21,190 nucleotides of DNA from a virus. The number at the start of each line of letters is the position of its first letter. Position 1 is the first letter of the stretch. The notes below the pieces were generated by a model. The model was not told the origin of the DNA. It did no database searches and worked only from the letters and a program-made list of their open reading frames with translations. This document shows, piece after piece, positions 1 to 8,111 of this stretch. The DNA lies in the IMG/VR virus record IMGVR_UViG_3300046471_000133, positions 1 through 21,190 of that record; one strand, given 5' to 3'. The translations under genes and the position numbers were made by a program.

Positions 1-41
1 CTCTTTCGAGCCGCCCTTCGTCACCCACTATCTCTGCGCGT

Positions 42-1100
42 TCAGACCGCCGCCTTCGCCCGCTCCCGGAACCGCACCGCTTCGCGCCCGAGCGTGTCGT
101 TCAGTTCGAGAAACACAGACTGCAGCGGCTCGATCTCCAGTTCGAAGAAGCTGTCGAGCGCCTTGGCCGGATCTCCGAAGCCGCCGGCGTTCGCGGGTAT
201 GATGCCCAGCAGCTGCGGCGGTACGCGGTGCGCTGCCAAGACGTCGTCGCGCGTCGTGTTCTTGATGCCGAGAAACTCATCGTTGGCTCCTACCGAGGCG
301 ATCGGCAGGATCTTGATGCCGTTCTCCTTCCCGTCAGCCGCATGCACGAACAGATTGCGGAAGTTGCCCGGCCCCTTCGACCGCTTGAGCGCGTCGCGCA
401 TCTTGTCCACGTCGCCATCGGCAAACTGGCCGGTGGCGTAGAGGATGTAGCCCGCGTGGTTCCCGTTCTCGTAATATCGGCGGCGGAACAGCGTGGCGTT
501 CTCGTTCAGCAGTGCCGCCTGCAGCGCCGACAGGTATTCCGGCAGGCCATAGATCTCCTGATTGATGTCGGGCGCCATGATCTGGTGGACGGTACCGGCA
601 TCGAACTCCATTTCGTTCTGATGACCCGGCACCCACCAGAAGCTTCCCGGCACGATGCCGCGCCGGGTATACTTGGCGAGGACATGATCGAGGCGCAGCA
701 AGCCGCCCAGGCGGCTGCGCACCTCCTGCACATAGGCGTTCCCGAGAACGAGGTAGTCCTGCACCATGGCCGCGAAGTCGCTTCGGCTCATCAGCGACGC
801 CGGATCGAGGCTAGCGGCCAGCATGTTGCGCTTGAGGATGATGGCACTCGAATGGTGCGGTGACGCGCGGAACGAGCGGGACAGGCCATCGAGCGAGATC
901 GGCGGTTCGTACCAGCGCTGGTTGTGCCAACACTCCAGCATGTCGAGCATTGTGGCCCGGCTGTTGACCGGTTCGGGATCGCCGAAGGTGAACGCCTCGA
1001 TCGACTGGCTACGGTTGTCGTTGGCTGGGACGATCGCCCCGCCCGATGCGGCGGCGCCCTCCTGACGGCTCATCCTGCGGGCACGGCTACGCTTGCTCAT
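42..1100 (-). CDS. Q: Phage portal protein, P2 gpQ family
   Basis: Portal subunit; twelve copies would form the ring at the capsid vertex through which terminase pumps DNA and to which the neck attaches. The 352-residue product is about the usual gpQ length (P2 Q is about 344) and carries the family signatures: RWYEPP near residue 62, HHSS near 82, KYTRRG near 142, the DINQEIYGLPEYLSAL stretch in the middle, and FRRRYYENG near 204. The ATG at 1100 overlaps the TGA of the upstream terminase gene by 4 bases (ATGA), so the two are translationally coupled on the minus strand, as in P2. The N-terminal 30 residues are basic and low in complexity and contain a PANDN motif. Nothing recognisable lies in the 41 bases beyond its stop codon. 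Confidence 0.96.
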   Translation of the reverse strand: MSKRSRARRMSRQEGAAASGGAIVPANDNRSQSIEAFTFGDPEPVNSRATMLDMLECWHNQRWYEPPISLDGLSRSFRASPHHSSAIILKRNMLAASLDPASLMSRSDFAAMVQDYLVLGNAYVQEVRSRLGGLLRLDHVLAKYTRRGIVPGSFWWVPGHQNEMEFDAGTVHQIMAPDINQEIYGLPEYLSALQAALLNENATLFRRRYYENGNHAGYILYATGQFADGDVDKMRDALKRSKGPGNFRNLFVHAADGKENGIKILPIASVGANDEFLGIKNTTRDDVLAAHRVPPQLLGIIPANAGGFGDPAKALDSFFELEIEPLQSVFLELNDTLGREAVRFRERAKAAV

Positions 1101-2953
1101 TCGATAATCTCCATCGTGCCCTTGGGCTTTTCCTTGCCGTCGAGCGGCTCGTTCATGAGAATGTGCATGGTTGCCCAGGCGAGGTCGGCGTGGCCGTCGT
1201 CGCCGCCACGCCCGGCCTTGAAGGTGACGTTGCGACCGCTGGTGGTCAGCGTCTTCTTGATCGACACGAAGGCTGAAACGAGATCGAGGTAACTGCTGTC
1301 GAAGGCCATGCGGCCCCGGCGAATGACGTTCTGTGCCTTCATGATCATGCCCGCCTTCACCTCCAGCGAGTATTCGATTTTCGCTACAGAGCAGCTGGGC
1401 AGTGCACCCGGCTTGGCGAGCAGCTGGTAGACGCCGGCGCCGACGCCCGTCGCATCAACGCCAAGATACGTGCAGTTGTAGCGGCTCAGCATGGCCTTGA
1501 TGAATTCGGCCTGCTCTTCGAAGTCGATGCCGCGCAGCGGATGCCGTTCGAGGATGCGGAATTGACCACCTTCGACCACCGGCGGGGCGGCGATGACGAG
1601 CGCCGCATTGTCGCCGGTCTCGCTCTGCTGAGGGTCGTAGCCTGCCCAGACCGCCCGGTTGCCATAGGGCCGCGCTGCCTCGGGATCGAAGTCGATCCAT
1701 TCCACGAGGCTATCACAGCCGCACGCGATCATGTCGTTGAACTTGAAAGCCGACAGGGTGTCGTCGACGAAGTCGCACATGAACAGATTGGCGAACTCGT
1801 CGGGCGCGTACTCGTCCCGCAGTTCCTCGATGTCGAAATCGGTGTTGCCGCCGCGCGCGGCGTCTTCGAGGGTGACGATATGCCGCCAAACGCGATCTGG
1901 CCCCACGCTGCCCGCCGCCAGCGCGGTGTGGCTGACGTCGATATCGATCCGCTCGGCCTTCTTGCGCCGACGGTTGCGGCGCTCGCCAGTCCAATACGGA
2001 TAGGCCGGGTGGGCCACGCTCGAAGGCGTCGAGAAGTAGGTTTTGCGCCACTTCTTGAGGGTGGCCATACCTGAGGCGACCTTGTTGAGCTCCTCGAACG
2101 AGTGGACCCAGAAGAATTCGTCGAAGTAGAAATTTCCGCTGCGGCCCTGTGCGGTGCGGAAGTTGGTGCCGAGGAAGTGGAGTTCGGCCGCCGCTTCCTC
2201 CTCATCGCGCATTTCCGACGTGATCGGCATTGGATCGCCGCCAAGGGTGACCCCCACCAGCTTCGCGAAGCTGACGATGTAGGAACGGAACTGGTGCGCC
2301 TGGGCCTTCGATGCGGACAGGAAGACTTGGTTCCGCCCTGTCTCGATCGCGTCCATTAGGGCTTCGAACGCGAAATAGTATGTCGCGCCAATCTGGCGCG
2401 ACTTCAGGATCATGCGGGTGCGCTGATCCTTCTTATCCCACCAGAGACGCTGGTAGTCGTAGCAGCCCTCAAGGAATATTCGCTTGAGTTCGGCCGCCTG
2501 TTCGGCGGTGAAGTGGTTCTTCTTCGGCGCCTTGCGCGGCCCGGCATTGCGGTTGCCGACCTTTTTGTTGATGTCACCGGTATGGCCGCCCGGCTCTTGA
2601 TAGCGGCGGACGCGCGCCAGGCTCTCGATCTGCCGGGATAGCGCCTCCATCTCCACCAGATCGCCGCTGGTCTTTTTTTCCTTGGCGATGAGCGTCAGCA
2701 GACGGATCTCCAGTCCGTCCTCGATCTTCTGGATCGACGGCGCGTCGTCCCACTTGTCGCGCTGCTTCCACGATTCAATGGTGGCGCGCGGGATCGACTT
2801 GCCGTTGTCGTTCGCCACGCCGTGCAACGCGAACTCGTCGGCGATCTGGCTGATGCCCCATCCGCGCCAGTACAGGCTGCGCGCATGGCGACGGGGATCG
2901 AACTGCCATGCAGTAGCAGGCGCGCCGGGCTGGGGAAGGAATGGGCCAGTCAT
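1097..2953 (-). CDS. P: Terminase large subunit (ATPase/nuclease), P2 gpP family
   Basis: DNA-packaging motor that translocates DNA into the prohead and cuts at cos together with gpM. The 618 residues show an N-terminal HTH-like gpP domain (about residues 25-65), then the ATPase with a Walker A-like KSRQIGAT at 184-191 and a Walker B FYFDE at 275-279. The RNase H-like nuclease domain has candidate metal ligands Asp440 (GYD), Asp500 (GVDATG) and Asp590 (HAD). Length fits the family (P2 P is about 590). It is the first gene of the leftward P-Q unit and diverges from O. No convincing Shine-Dalgarno precedes the ATG at 2953, yet residues immediately after it already match the family, so this start is kept. 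Expression is expected late, from the divergent region that holds the dyad at 2997-3022. Confidence 0.96.
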   Translation of the reverse strand: MTGPFLPQPGAPATAWQFDPRRHARSLYWRGWGISQIADEFALHGVANDNGKSIPRATIESWKQRDKWDDAPSIQKIEDGLEIRLLTLIAKEKKTSGDLVEMEALSRQIESLARVRRYQEPGGHTGDINKKVGNRNAGPRKAPKKNHFTAEQAAELKRIFLEGCYDYQRLWWDKKDQRTRMILKSRQIGATYYFAFEALMDAIETGRNQVFLSASKAQAHQFRSYIVSFAKLVGVTLGGDPMPITSEMRDEEEAAAELHFLGTNFRTAQGRSGNFYFDEFFWVHSFEELNKVASGMATLKKWRKTYFSTPSSVAHPAYPYWTGERRNRRRKKAERIDIDVSHTALAAGSVGPDRVWRHIVTLEDAARGGNTDFDIEELRDEYAPDEFANLFMCDFVDDTLSAFKFNDMIACGCDSLVEWIDFDPEAARPYGNRAVWAGYDPQQSETGDNAALVIAAPPVVEGGQFRILERHPLRGIDFEEQAEFIKAMLSRYNCTYLGVDATGVGAGVYQLLAKPGALPSCSVAKIEYSLEVKAGMIMKAQNVIRRGRMAFDSSYLDLVSAFVSIKKTLTTSGRNVTFKAGRGGDDGHADLAWATMHILMNEPLDGKEKPKGTMEIIE

Positions 2954-2996
2954 CGCGCGACCATGGCGCGCGTTTCAGGCCATCAGCACCGCCGTC

Positions 2997-3022
2997 CATT
3001 TGGCCGGGCGCCCGTCCAAATG
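2997..3022. promoter_or_regulatory. Inverted repeat CATTTGG-N12-CCAAATG, candidate late-activator site between P and O
   Basis: Two perfect 7-base arms, 2997-3003 and 3016-3022, are separated by exactly 12 bases. The centre is 56-57 bases from the P start and about 92 from the O start, in the divergent region where P2 has its late promoters PP and PO. P2 Ogr-type activators bind TGT-N12-ACA dyads, so the geometry matches while the half-site differs. The spacer here contains its own CGGGCGCCCG palindrome, but the second copy upstream of J (10008-10031) shares only the arms and spacing, which favours protein binding over RNA structure. No clear -10 or -35 pair was found on either side, as expected of an activator-dependent promoter. 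Function is inferred. Confidence 0.6.
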
Positions 3023-3101
3023 CACCCCCTTGAGAGATCGTGCCCGAGCGTCCCTTTCTGGCCTCACACCGCTGCCGAACCTCAAGGGAACCGGACCGAT
3101 C

Positions 3102-3917
3102 ATGGCCAAGAGCAAGTTTTTCCGCGTCGCCGTCGAAGGGCCCACCGTCGATGGCCGCGTCATCGAGCGCGAATTGCTGGTGCAGAGCGCCGCCAGCTAT
3201 GCGCCCGCGACTTACGCCGCCCGCATCAACTGCGAGCATATTGCCGGCTACAGCCCCGACAAGCCCTTCAACGCCTACGGCACCGTGCTCTCGCTCAAGA
3301 CCGAGGAAGTCGACCTCGTCGTTAATGGGGCAACGAAGAAGCTGCTCAGCCTCGTTGCGGAGATCGATGCCAACGACCAGCTGATCGCCCTCAATAAGGC
3401 CGGGCAGAAGCTGTTCACCAGCTGCGAAATCCATCCCAACTTCGCCGGCGAAGGCAAGGCCTATCTGGTCGGCCTCGCGATCACCGATTCCCCGGCATCG
3501 CTCGGCACCGAACCGCTCAAGTTCGCGGTTCAGTCCCGCCCCAACGTCTTCTCGTCGGCCTATGAGACGTCACTCGAGATCGAGCCCGTGCTCGATGGTG
3601 CGACGATCGCCGAGGCAACCAAGTCCGGCATGATCGCCGCCTTCACCTCGTTCTTCAAGGCCGACAAGCCGAAGGAACCGGTCACGCCGCCGGCGCCGCC
3701 TGCGCCCGCCAACGATAACGTTTTCGACGTCGAGCGCTTCGGCGCCGTGATGGGTGAGCAGGTTGCCGCCGCGGTGAAGCCGTCCAACGACGCTGTCGCT
3801 GCCCTTGGCGCCCGTTTCGATGCGCTGGAGGCCAAGCTGGCGACCACCGAGCAGCCGCAGAGCTTCAAGCGCGCGCCGGCCGCCGGCGGCAAGGGCTCCC
3901 TCGTCACCGACTGCTGA
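3102..3917 (+). CDS. O: Capsid scaffolding protein / maturation protease, P2 gpO family
   Basis: Internal scaffold and serine protease that guides assembly of gpN and then cleaves itself and the head proteins. The 271-residue product starts MAKSKFFRVAVEGPTVDGR. The candidate catalytic triad is Asp17, His46 (CEHIAGY) and Ser107 (KLFTSCEI), closely matching the Asp19/His48/Ser107 triad of P2 gpO. The C-terminal half is the scaffold part, with a Pro/Ala-rich linker (about 210-225) and a helical segment rich in Ala and Leu. The frame is open upstream to 2682, but that part lies over the divergent P gene. The ATG at 3102, with AAGGGA 12 bases upstream, gives the family N-terminus. It is the first gene of the rightward capsid operon. 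Confidence 0.95.
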   Translation: MAKSKFFRVAVEGPTVDGRVIERELLVQSAASYAPATYAARINCEHIAGYSPDKPFNAYGTVLSLKTEEVDLVVNGATKKLLSLVAEIDANDQLIALNKAGQKLFTSCEIHPNFAGEGKAYLVGLAITDSPASLGTEPLKFAVQSRPNVFSSAYETSLEIEPVLDGATIAEATKSGMIAAFTSFFKADKPKEPVTPPAPPAPANDNVFDVERFGAVMGEQVAAAVKPSNDAVAALGARFDALEAKLATTEQPQSFKRAPAAGGKGSLVTDC

Positions 3918-3976
3918 TCCGGCCCGTAACCCAGACCTGCCCCACGCCCCACGCGTCCCCTTAGGAGCCTTCGCCA

Positions 3977-5059
3977 ATGCGCAACGAAACCCGCCTGCTG
4001 TTCAACGCCTACGTCAGCCAGATCGCGCTGCTGAACGGCGTGGACAGCGCCACCGTCAAGTTCAGCGTTGCCCCCGCCGTCGAGCAGAAGCTGGAAGAGA
4101 AGATCCAGGAATCGAGCGACTTCCTCGGTCAGATCAATGTCGTGGGCGTCCCCGCCCAGCAGGGCGAGAAGGTCGGCGTTACCGTCACCCGCCCACTTGC
4201 AAGCCGCACCAACACCGGCGCTGGAAACCGCCGCACGCCTGGCGACCCGACCGACACCACGGACGACGGCGGCTATCACTGCCGCCAGACCAACTTCGAT
4301 CACGCGATCAAGTATGCGAAGCTGGACGCGTGGCGCCACAAGCCTGAATTCCAGACGCTGCTGCGCGATGTGATCCTTAAGCAGCAGGGCCGCGACCGCA
4401 TCATGATCGGCTTCAACGGCACCTCGGTCGCCGCGCAGACCGACCGCGCCGCCAACCCGCTGCTGCAGGACGTCAATGAGGGCTGGCTGCACAAGATCCG
4501 CACCCATGCCGCGAACCGGGTGCTTGACGATGGCGAACTGAGCACGGCGCCCGCCAAGGCTATCTACGTCGCCGCCGGCGTCGAAGTGGTCGACGGCGAT
4601 GCCACCAACGTCGATGATGCCGAGGCCGACTACGCGAACCTCGATGCGCTGGCATTCGATGCGCTCGATCTGCTCGATCCCTGGCACCGCAGCGACACCG
4701 ATCTCGTCGTCATCGTGGGCTGGTCGCTGGTCAAGGACAAGTACCTGAACCTGCTGCAGGGTGCTGGCGACACCGCGACCGAGCGCGAGGCTGCTCACCG
4801 TATCCTGACGCTGCCCAAGCAGCTGGCCGGCAAGCGCGCCGTCATCGTGCCGTTCTTCCCGGAAGACGCGCTGCTGGTGACCAGCCTCGATAACCTCTCG
4901 ATCTACTGGCAGGAGGAAACCCGCCGCCGTCAGGTCAAGGACGAGCCCGCGCTCGACCAGATCGAGAACTACGAATCCGTGAACGAGGATTACGTGGTCG
5001 AGGACTACGGCCGCTGCGCCCTCATCGAAAACGTCGTCATGGGCAAGAAGCCGGCCTGA
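3977..5059 (+). CDS. N: Major capsid protein, P2 gpN family
   Basis: Forms the icosahedral shell. The 360-residue protein (P2 N is 357) opens with MRNETRLLFNAYVSQIALLNG and has QESSDFL near residue 50, the GEKVGV turn, TNFDHAIKY, GFNGTSVA and a conserved NPLLQDVNEGWL segment, all close to P2 gpN. In P2 the N-terminal ~31 residues are removed by gpO; a similar cleavage is expected but not visible here. A good ribosome-binding site (TAGGAG, about 3962-3967) precedes the ATG. It sits 59 bases after O and 45 before M, in P2 order. Confidence 0.96.
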   Translation: MRNETRLLFNAYVSQIALLNGVDSATVKFSVAPAVEQKLEEKIQESSDFLGQINVVGVPAQQGEKVGVTVTRPLASRTNTGAGNRRTPGDPTDTTDDGGYHCRQTNFDHAIKYAKLDAWRHKPEFQTLLRDVILKQQGRDRIMIGFNGTSVAAQTDRAANPLLQDVNEGWLHKIRTHAANRVLDDGELSTAPAKAIYVAAGVEVVDGDATNVDDAEADYANLDALAFDALDLLDPWHRSDTDLVVIVGWSLVKDKYLNLLQGAGDTATEREAAHRILTLPKQLAGKRAVIVPFFPEDALLVTSLDNLSIYWQEETRRRQVKDEPALDQIENYESVNEDYVVEDYGRCALIENVVMGKKPA

Positions 5060-5104
5060 TCCCGGCTCTAGCCCTCCGAAACCGCTCCACCACAGGACAA
5101 CGCC

Positions 5105-5920
5105 ATGAGCCTTGCTCGTCGTAAACGCGATCGCATTCTCGCTGCCCAGACCATCATCGCAGCGCAGACGATCCATGCAAGCGTTGCATCTGTGCGTGGA
5201 GCGGCCCTCGCCTCCGCTGCTGCCCTCTCCCCGGCAGCGGGGGCGAACTCTTCGCCTGCCGACCGCGCCGCATCCCAGATTACCCTTCGCCTGACGCACG
5301 ACTTGCGCCGGCTCAAGGAAATCCGGTCGATCGACAAGAAGGTCGCAGCCAAGCGTGAGATGCTTCCCGAGTACAAGGCATGGGTGGACGGCATCATGAG
5401 CGCTGACGCCGGGGTCGGCAACGGCCTCGCCGCCGACGTGGTGCCCACGTACATGGTTTGGCTGCTCGACACTGAAGCCTACATGCCAGCGCTCGACGTC
5501 GCCGAGTTCCTGCTCCGACACCGCGTCGAGATGCCGAAGCGCTACGCACGCGACGTGCCAACCATCGTGGTTGAACTGGTCGCGGACGCTGCTGCCAAGG
5601 CGCAGAACGCTGGCCAGTCGTTCGATCCGGCTGTTCTCGACACCGCGGAGCACCTCACTGCCGGCTGCGACATTCACGATGAAGTGCGCGCCAAGCTACT
5701 GAAGGCGATTGGCGTCGAGCAGCTGCGCAAGGCAGAGGACATGCCGGCGGATGATAGCCGCATCGTTCTGGAAAGCACGCTGGTCCACCTTCGCGAGGCC
5801 CAGCGCCTCAACGACCGCGTCGGCGTGAAAGATCGCATCAAGCGTGCCGAGAAGCTGCTGGCCGCCGTCACGCCCCCCGCATCCGAATCAAACATCGAAC
5901 AGAGCGGCACCGCCGCCTGA
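5105..5920 (+). CDS. M: Terminase small subunit, P2 gpM family
   Basis: DNA-recognition subunit that pairs with gpP for cos cleavage and packaging. The 271 residues include a basic, Ala-rich N-terminus (1-60), the KREMLPEYKAWVDGIM segment corresponding to the KRELLPFWLPWVNGVL region of P2 gpM, the WLLDTEAYMPAL helix, and a C-terminal helical tail (EVRAKLLKAIGVEQL, then a TPR-like LREAQRLNDRVGVKDRI). AGGA at about 5093 serves the ATG. The Ala/Ser-rich stretch at about residues 30-55 is an insertion relative to P2 M. Confidence 0.93.
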   Translation: MSLARRKRDRILAAQTIIAAQTIHASVASVRGAALASAAALSPAAGANSSPADRAASQITLRLTHDLRRLKEIRSIDKKVAAKREMLPEYKAWVDGIMSADAGVGNGLAADVVPTYMVWLLDTEAYMPALDVAEFLLRHRVEMPKRYARDVPTIVVELVADAAAKAQNAGQSFDPAVLDTAEHLTAGCDIHDEVRAKLLKAIGVEQLRKAEDMPADDSRIVLESTLVHLREAQRLNDRVGVKDRIKRAEKLLAAVTPPASESNIEQSGTAA

Positions 5921-5926
5921 CAAGCT

Positions 5927-5976
5927 CGCCCCCGGCGCTCAGGGGCGGATCGCGCGATGCGGGAGGCCTTCGGGCC
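5927..5976. other. Two short hairpins in the M-L intergenic gap
   Basis: The 126-base gap between M and L contains CGCCCC (5927-5932) pairing with GGGGCG (5942-5947), and a GGCC-TTCG-GGCC hairpin (5965-5976) with a stable UUCG loop. Neither is followed by a T-run. They may be RNA processing or attenuation structures within the late transcript, or chance in GC-rich DNA. Confidence 0.3.
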
Positions 5977-6046
5977 GTAGGGCCGCATTTCCCCCGATCC
6001 TCACCCCTGTTAGCCGGCGGCGCCGGCGCGAACCTGAGGCTCCACA

Positions 6047-6529
6047 ATGTCCTTCGTCGCCCTGCCCCCTTCCGCCGATGCCGAGCAGCCGCAGGAAGCC
6101 GAGACGCCGATCGTCAACGACGGTTTCTTCCCCGACATCCAGCCCGCCGCCGTGCGCGAGGCCGCGAGGATCCCGACCAGCGTCACACCCGCGCGCCTTC
6201 GAGCGGCGATCCTTGGCGCCTTGCTGACGATGAAAGGTGACCTGCGCGGATACAAGGCGGGGCAGATCACCGCTGGTCATGCGCGTCTGGGTGATGTGCC
6301 TGCCGACGAACTGGACGGCCAGAGCGAGTTGCTGATCATGTATCAGCGCGCTGTCGCCCTCTACGCCAAGGCCGAACTGATCGAGCGCCACCGCGACTTC
6401 GACACGACGTCGGCCGGCGGCAACGACGCCCAGGAACTCACGCCCACCATCGGCGAACTGCGCCGCGATGCGCTCCACGCAGTGCGAGACATCCTCGGCA
6501 AGCCCCGCACCATTGTGGAACTGATCTGA
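6047..6529 (+). CDS. L: Head completion/stabilisation protein, P2 gpL family
   Basis: Head-completion protein that attaches at the portal and closes filled capsids. The 160 residues show family landmarks: NDGFFPDI near 24, VTPARLRAAI near 46, ITAGHARLGDVPADELDGQSE near 74, and the C-terminal TIGELRRDALHAVRDILGKPRTIVELI, parallel to TIDELWRDMRWAVARIQDKPRCIVSQI of P2 gpL. The ATG has GAGG about 10 bases upstream. Its TGA overlaps the ATG of X by one base. Confidence 0.94.
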   Translation: MSFVALPPSADAEQPQEAETPIVNDGFFPDIQPAAVREAARIPTSVTPARLRAAILGALLTMKGDLRGYKAGQITAGHARLGDVPADELDGQSELLIMYQRAVALYAKAELIERHRDFDTTSAGGNDAQELTPTIGELRRDALHAVRDILGKPRTIVELI

Positions 6530-6759
6530 TGGCGGCCGCCCAGACACTGACCGCAAAGCAGGGCGACAAGCTTTCGCTGTTGCTTTGGCGCGATGCCGGT
6601 CTGGGTCCGTCTGACCTCGCGCGCGTGCTCGATGCCAATCCCGGCCTCGCCGATCTCGGCACCATTCTCCCGCTCGGCACGGTGGTCATCGTACCCGCCA
6701 CCGCCGAGCCTAACGGCAGCGCCATCCGCGTGCTCCCCCTCATCCAACTTTGGAGCTGA
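6529..6759 (+). CDS. X: Tail protein X, P2 gpX (LysM-like) family
   Basis: Small 76-residue tail protein (P2 X is 67). The core ARVLDANPGLADLGTILPLGTVVIVP at about residues 31-56 matches VETVLAANPGLAELGAVLPHGTAVELP of P2 gpX; this family has a LysM-like fold and acts in tail assembly. Start and stop of X and L overlap as TGATG, so translation is coupled. It lies directly before the lysis genes, as in P2. Confidence 0.93.
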   Translation: MAAAQTLTAKQGDKLSLLLWRDAGLGPSDLARVLDANPGLADLGTILPLGTVVIVPATAEPNGSAIRVLPLIQLWS

Positions 6760-6762
6760 TCC

Positions 6763-7107
6763 ATGGACCTGCGCACGATCTTTCACATGGCCTTCGAACA
6801 CTGTGCCGAAGTGGTCGGCTCGCTGACCCCGTCGCTGATCGGATCAGCCGTCGCCCAGGCATGGAAGCCGGCGATGTCGTGGCGCGACCGCATGCTCCAG
6901 TGGGTCGTGGGCTCGACTGTCAGCTACTACGCCACCCTCGCGATCGTCGCCGTCACCGACTGGAATGGCTTCGTCGCGCAGTCGATCGCCTTCGGCATCG
7001 CGCTTCTCGCGTTCGATGCGACCCCGCGCGTCGTCAAGGCCGCGATCGACACCCTCGTCACTATCCCGGGCCGCATCGCCGACCGCTTCCTGCCGAAGAA
7101 GGGCTGA
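6763..7107 (+). CDS. Putative holin (small multi-pass membrane protein)
   Basis: This 114-residue protein has two clear hydrophobic segments, about residues 45-64 (MLQWVVGSTVSYYATLAIVA) and 68-85, plus a weaker one at 19-34, and a basic C-terminal tail ending PKKG. Size, membrane character and position between X and the lysozyme gene match P2 gpY-type holins, which would permeabilise the inner membrane at lysis time. GGAG at about 6752 serves the ATG, only 3 bases after the X stop codon. The sequence does not closely resemble P2 Y, so the assignment rests on topology and context. Confidence 0.75.
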   Translation: MDLRTIFHMAFEHCAEVVGSLTPSLIGSAVAQAWKPAMSWRDRMLQWVVGSTVSYYATLAIVAVTDWNGFVAQSIAFGIALLAFDATPRVVKAAIDTLVTIPGRIADRFLPKKG

Positions 7108-7110
7108 CCC

Positions 7111-7719
7111 ATGTCCGTGCTGACCACCGTCAAGAACAAGTCCCGCCAGATCGGCGCCGCCGCCCTAACCATCATCGGCGCGGCCATCGCGCTCGAAGGC
7201 GGCTACGTGAACCATAAGGCCGACCCCGGCGGCGAAACGAACATGGGGATCACCGTGCAGGTAGCGCGCGAGAATGGCTACACCGGCCCGATGCGCACGC
7301 TGCCGCGAGAGGTCGCGGAAAGCATCTACTACGACCGCTATCTCGTCGCCCCCGGCCTCGCTCCGCTGATCTCGATCGATGCCGCGGTTACCGAGGAACT
7401 GTTCGACACGACGGTGAACATGGGCCCGCCCCGCCCGTCGCGCTGGTTTCAGGATGGCATCAACGCCCTATGCGGCACGCGGCTTGCGGTAGACGGTCAG
7501 ATCGGCGCCAGGACGATCGCCGCCTATTCCACCTGCCAGAAGGAAGCGGGCGCCGTGAAGCTATGCGGGCGGATGCTCGATCGTCTCGATGCAAAACAGC
7601 GCTCCGAATATGATCGTCTCGTCCGCGTGAATCCCAGCCTCAAAGCCTTCCACAAGGGCTGGATTGCGCACCGCATCGGCAATGTTGACCGGCGAAAGTG
7701 CGGGAAGGCGCCGGCGTGA
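7111..7719 (+). CDS. Endolysin, GH108-type lysozyme (N-acetylmuramidase)
   Basis: Peptidoglycan hydrolase of 202 residues. The GH108 signature EGGYVNHKADPGGETNMGIT begins at the likely catalytic Glu29. A C-terminal peptidoglycan-binding-like part (about 120-185) includes AVDGQIGARTI. In this family the helix before the catalytic Glu normally carries charged residues, but here residues 14-28 (IGAAALTIIGAAIAL) are entirely uncharged and Ala/Gly-rich after a basic KNKSRQ start. That resembles a signal-arrest-release segment and may allow Sec export without the holin (inference). Cys residues at 121, 142, 152 and 197 could form disulfides. Its stop overlaps the GTG of the inner spanin (GTGA). Confidence 0.9.
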   Translation: MSVLTTVKNKSRQIGAAALTIIGAAIALEGGYVNHKADPGGETNMGITVQVARENGYTGPMRTLPREVAESIYYDRYLVAPGLAPLISIDAAVTEELFDTTVNMGPPRPSRWFQDGINALCGTRLAVDGQIGARTIAAYSTCQKEAGAVKLCGRMLDRLDAKQRSEYDRLVRVNPSLKAFHKGWIAHRIGNVDRRKCGKAPA

Positions 7720-8111
7720 TCGGCGCCAGCCATCTTGCACTCGCCGGCGCCCTTGCCGCGTGCGTCGCCGGCATCGGGGGGTTCTTTTACGGCACCTACG
7801 TCGGCACCGCGCAGGAACAGGCGGCGCAAAAACGCGCCGACGACGCGACCGACGTGGTGCGCGAGCAGCTGCAGGGCGAGATCGACGCCGGCGCCCAAGC
7901 CCACCAGTCCACCGAATACGCGCGGCAGGCCAACGTCAGGGAAATCTATCGTGAAACGCAAAAGGTCATCGAACGCCCGGTCTATCGCAATGTGTGCGTT
8001 GATGCTGACGGCGTCGGCCTGCTCGACCGCGCAGCTGCCATCGCGAACGGCGAAGGTGTCGCCGGCACTGCTGGCCCCACCACCGCCGCTGCCGAAGGTC
8101 CAACGCGATAG
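7716..8111 (+). CDS. Inner-membrane spanin (Rz-like)
   Basis: This 131-residue protein has one N-terminal membrane anchor (about residues 7-30, LALAGALAACVAGIGGFFYGTYVG) followed by a hydrophilic helical periplasmic stretch rich in Gln, Glu and Ala. That is the layout of an i-spanin, which joins an outer-membrane lipoprotein to fuse the two membranes in the last step of lysis. The GTG at 7716 is chosen over the in-frame GTG at 7698 because GGGAAGG (7702-7708) lies 7 bases upstream and the GTGA overlap with the lysozyme stop is typical of coupled genes. A +1-frame lipoprotein gene begins inside it at 7951, supporting the identification. Confidence 0.8.
   Translation: MIGASHLALAGALAACVAGIGGFFYGTYVGTAQEQAAQKRADDATDVVREQLQGEIDAGAQAHQSTEYARQANVREIYRETQKVIERPVYRNVCVDADGVGLLDRAAAIANGEGVAGTAGPTTAAAEGPTR

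Noticed and set aside
2682-3101. Upstream extension of the O reading frame
   Set aside because: It overlaps the start of the divergent terminase gene and the intergenic dyad; the gpO family N-terminus begins at the ATG at 3102.
3560-5677. 705-codon open frame on the minus strand opposite O, N and M
   Set aside because: It is the mirror of three clear P2 structural genes in GC-rich codon usage, has no recognisable family content, and crosses their intergenic gaps without its own start signals.
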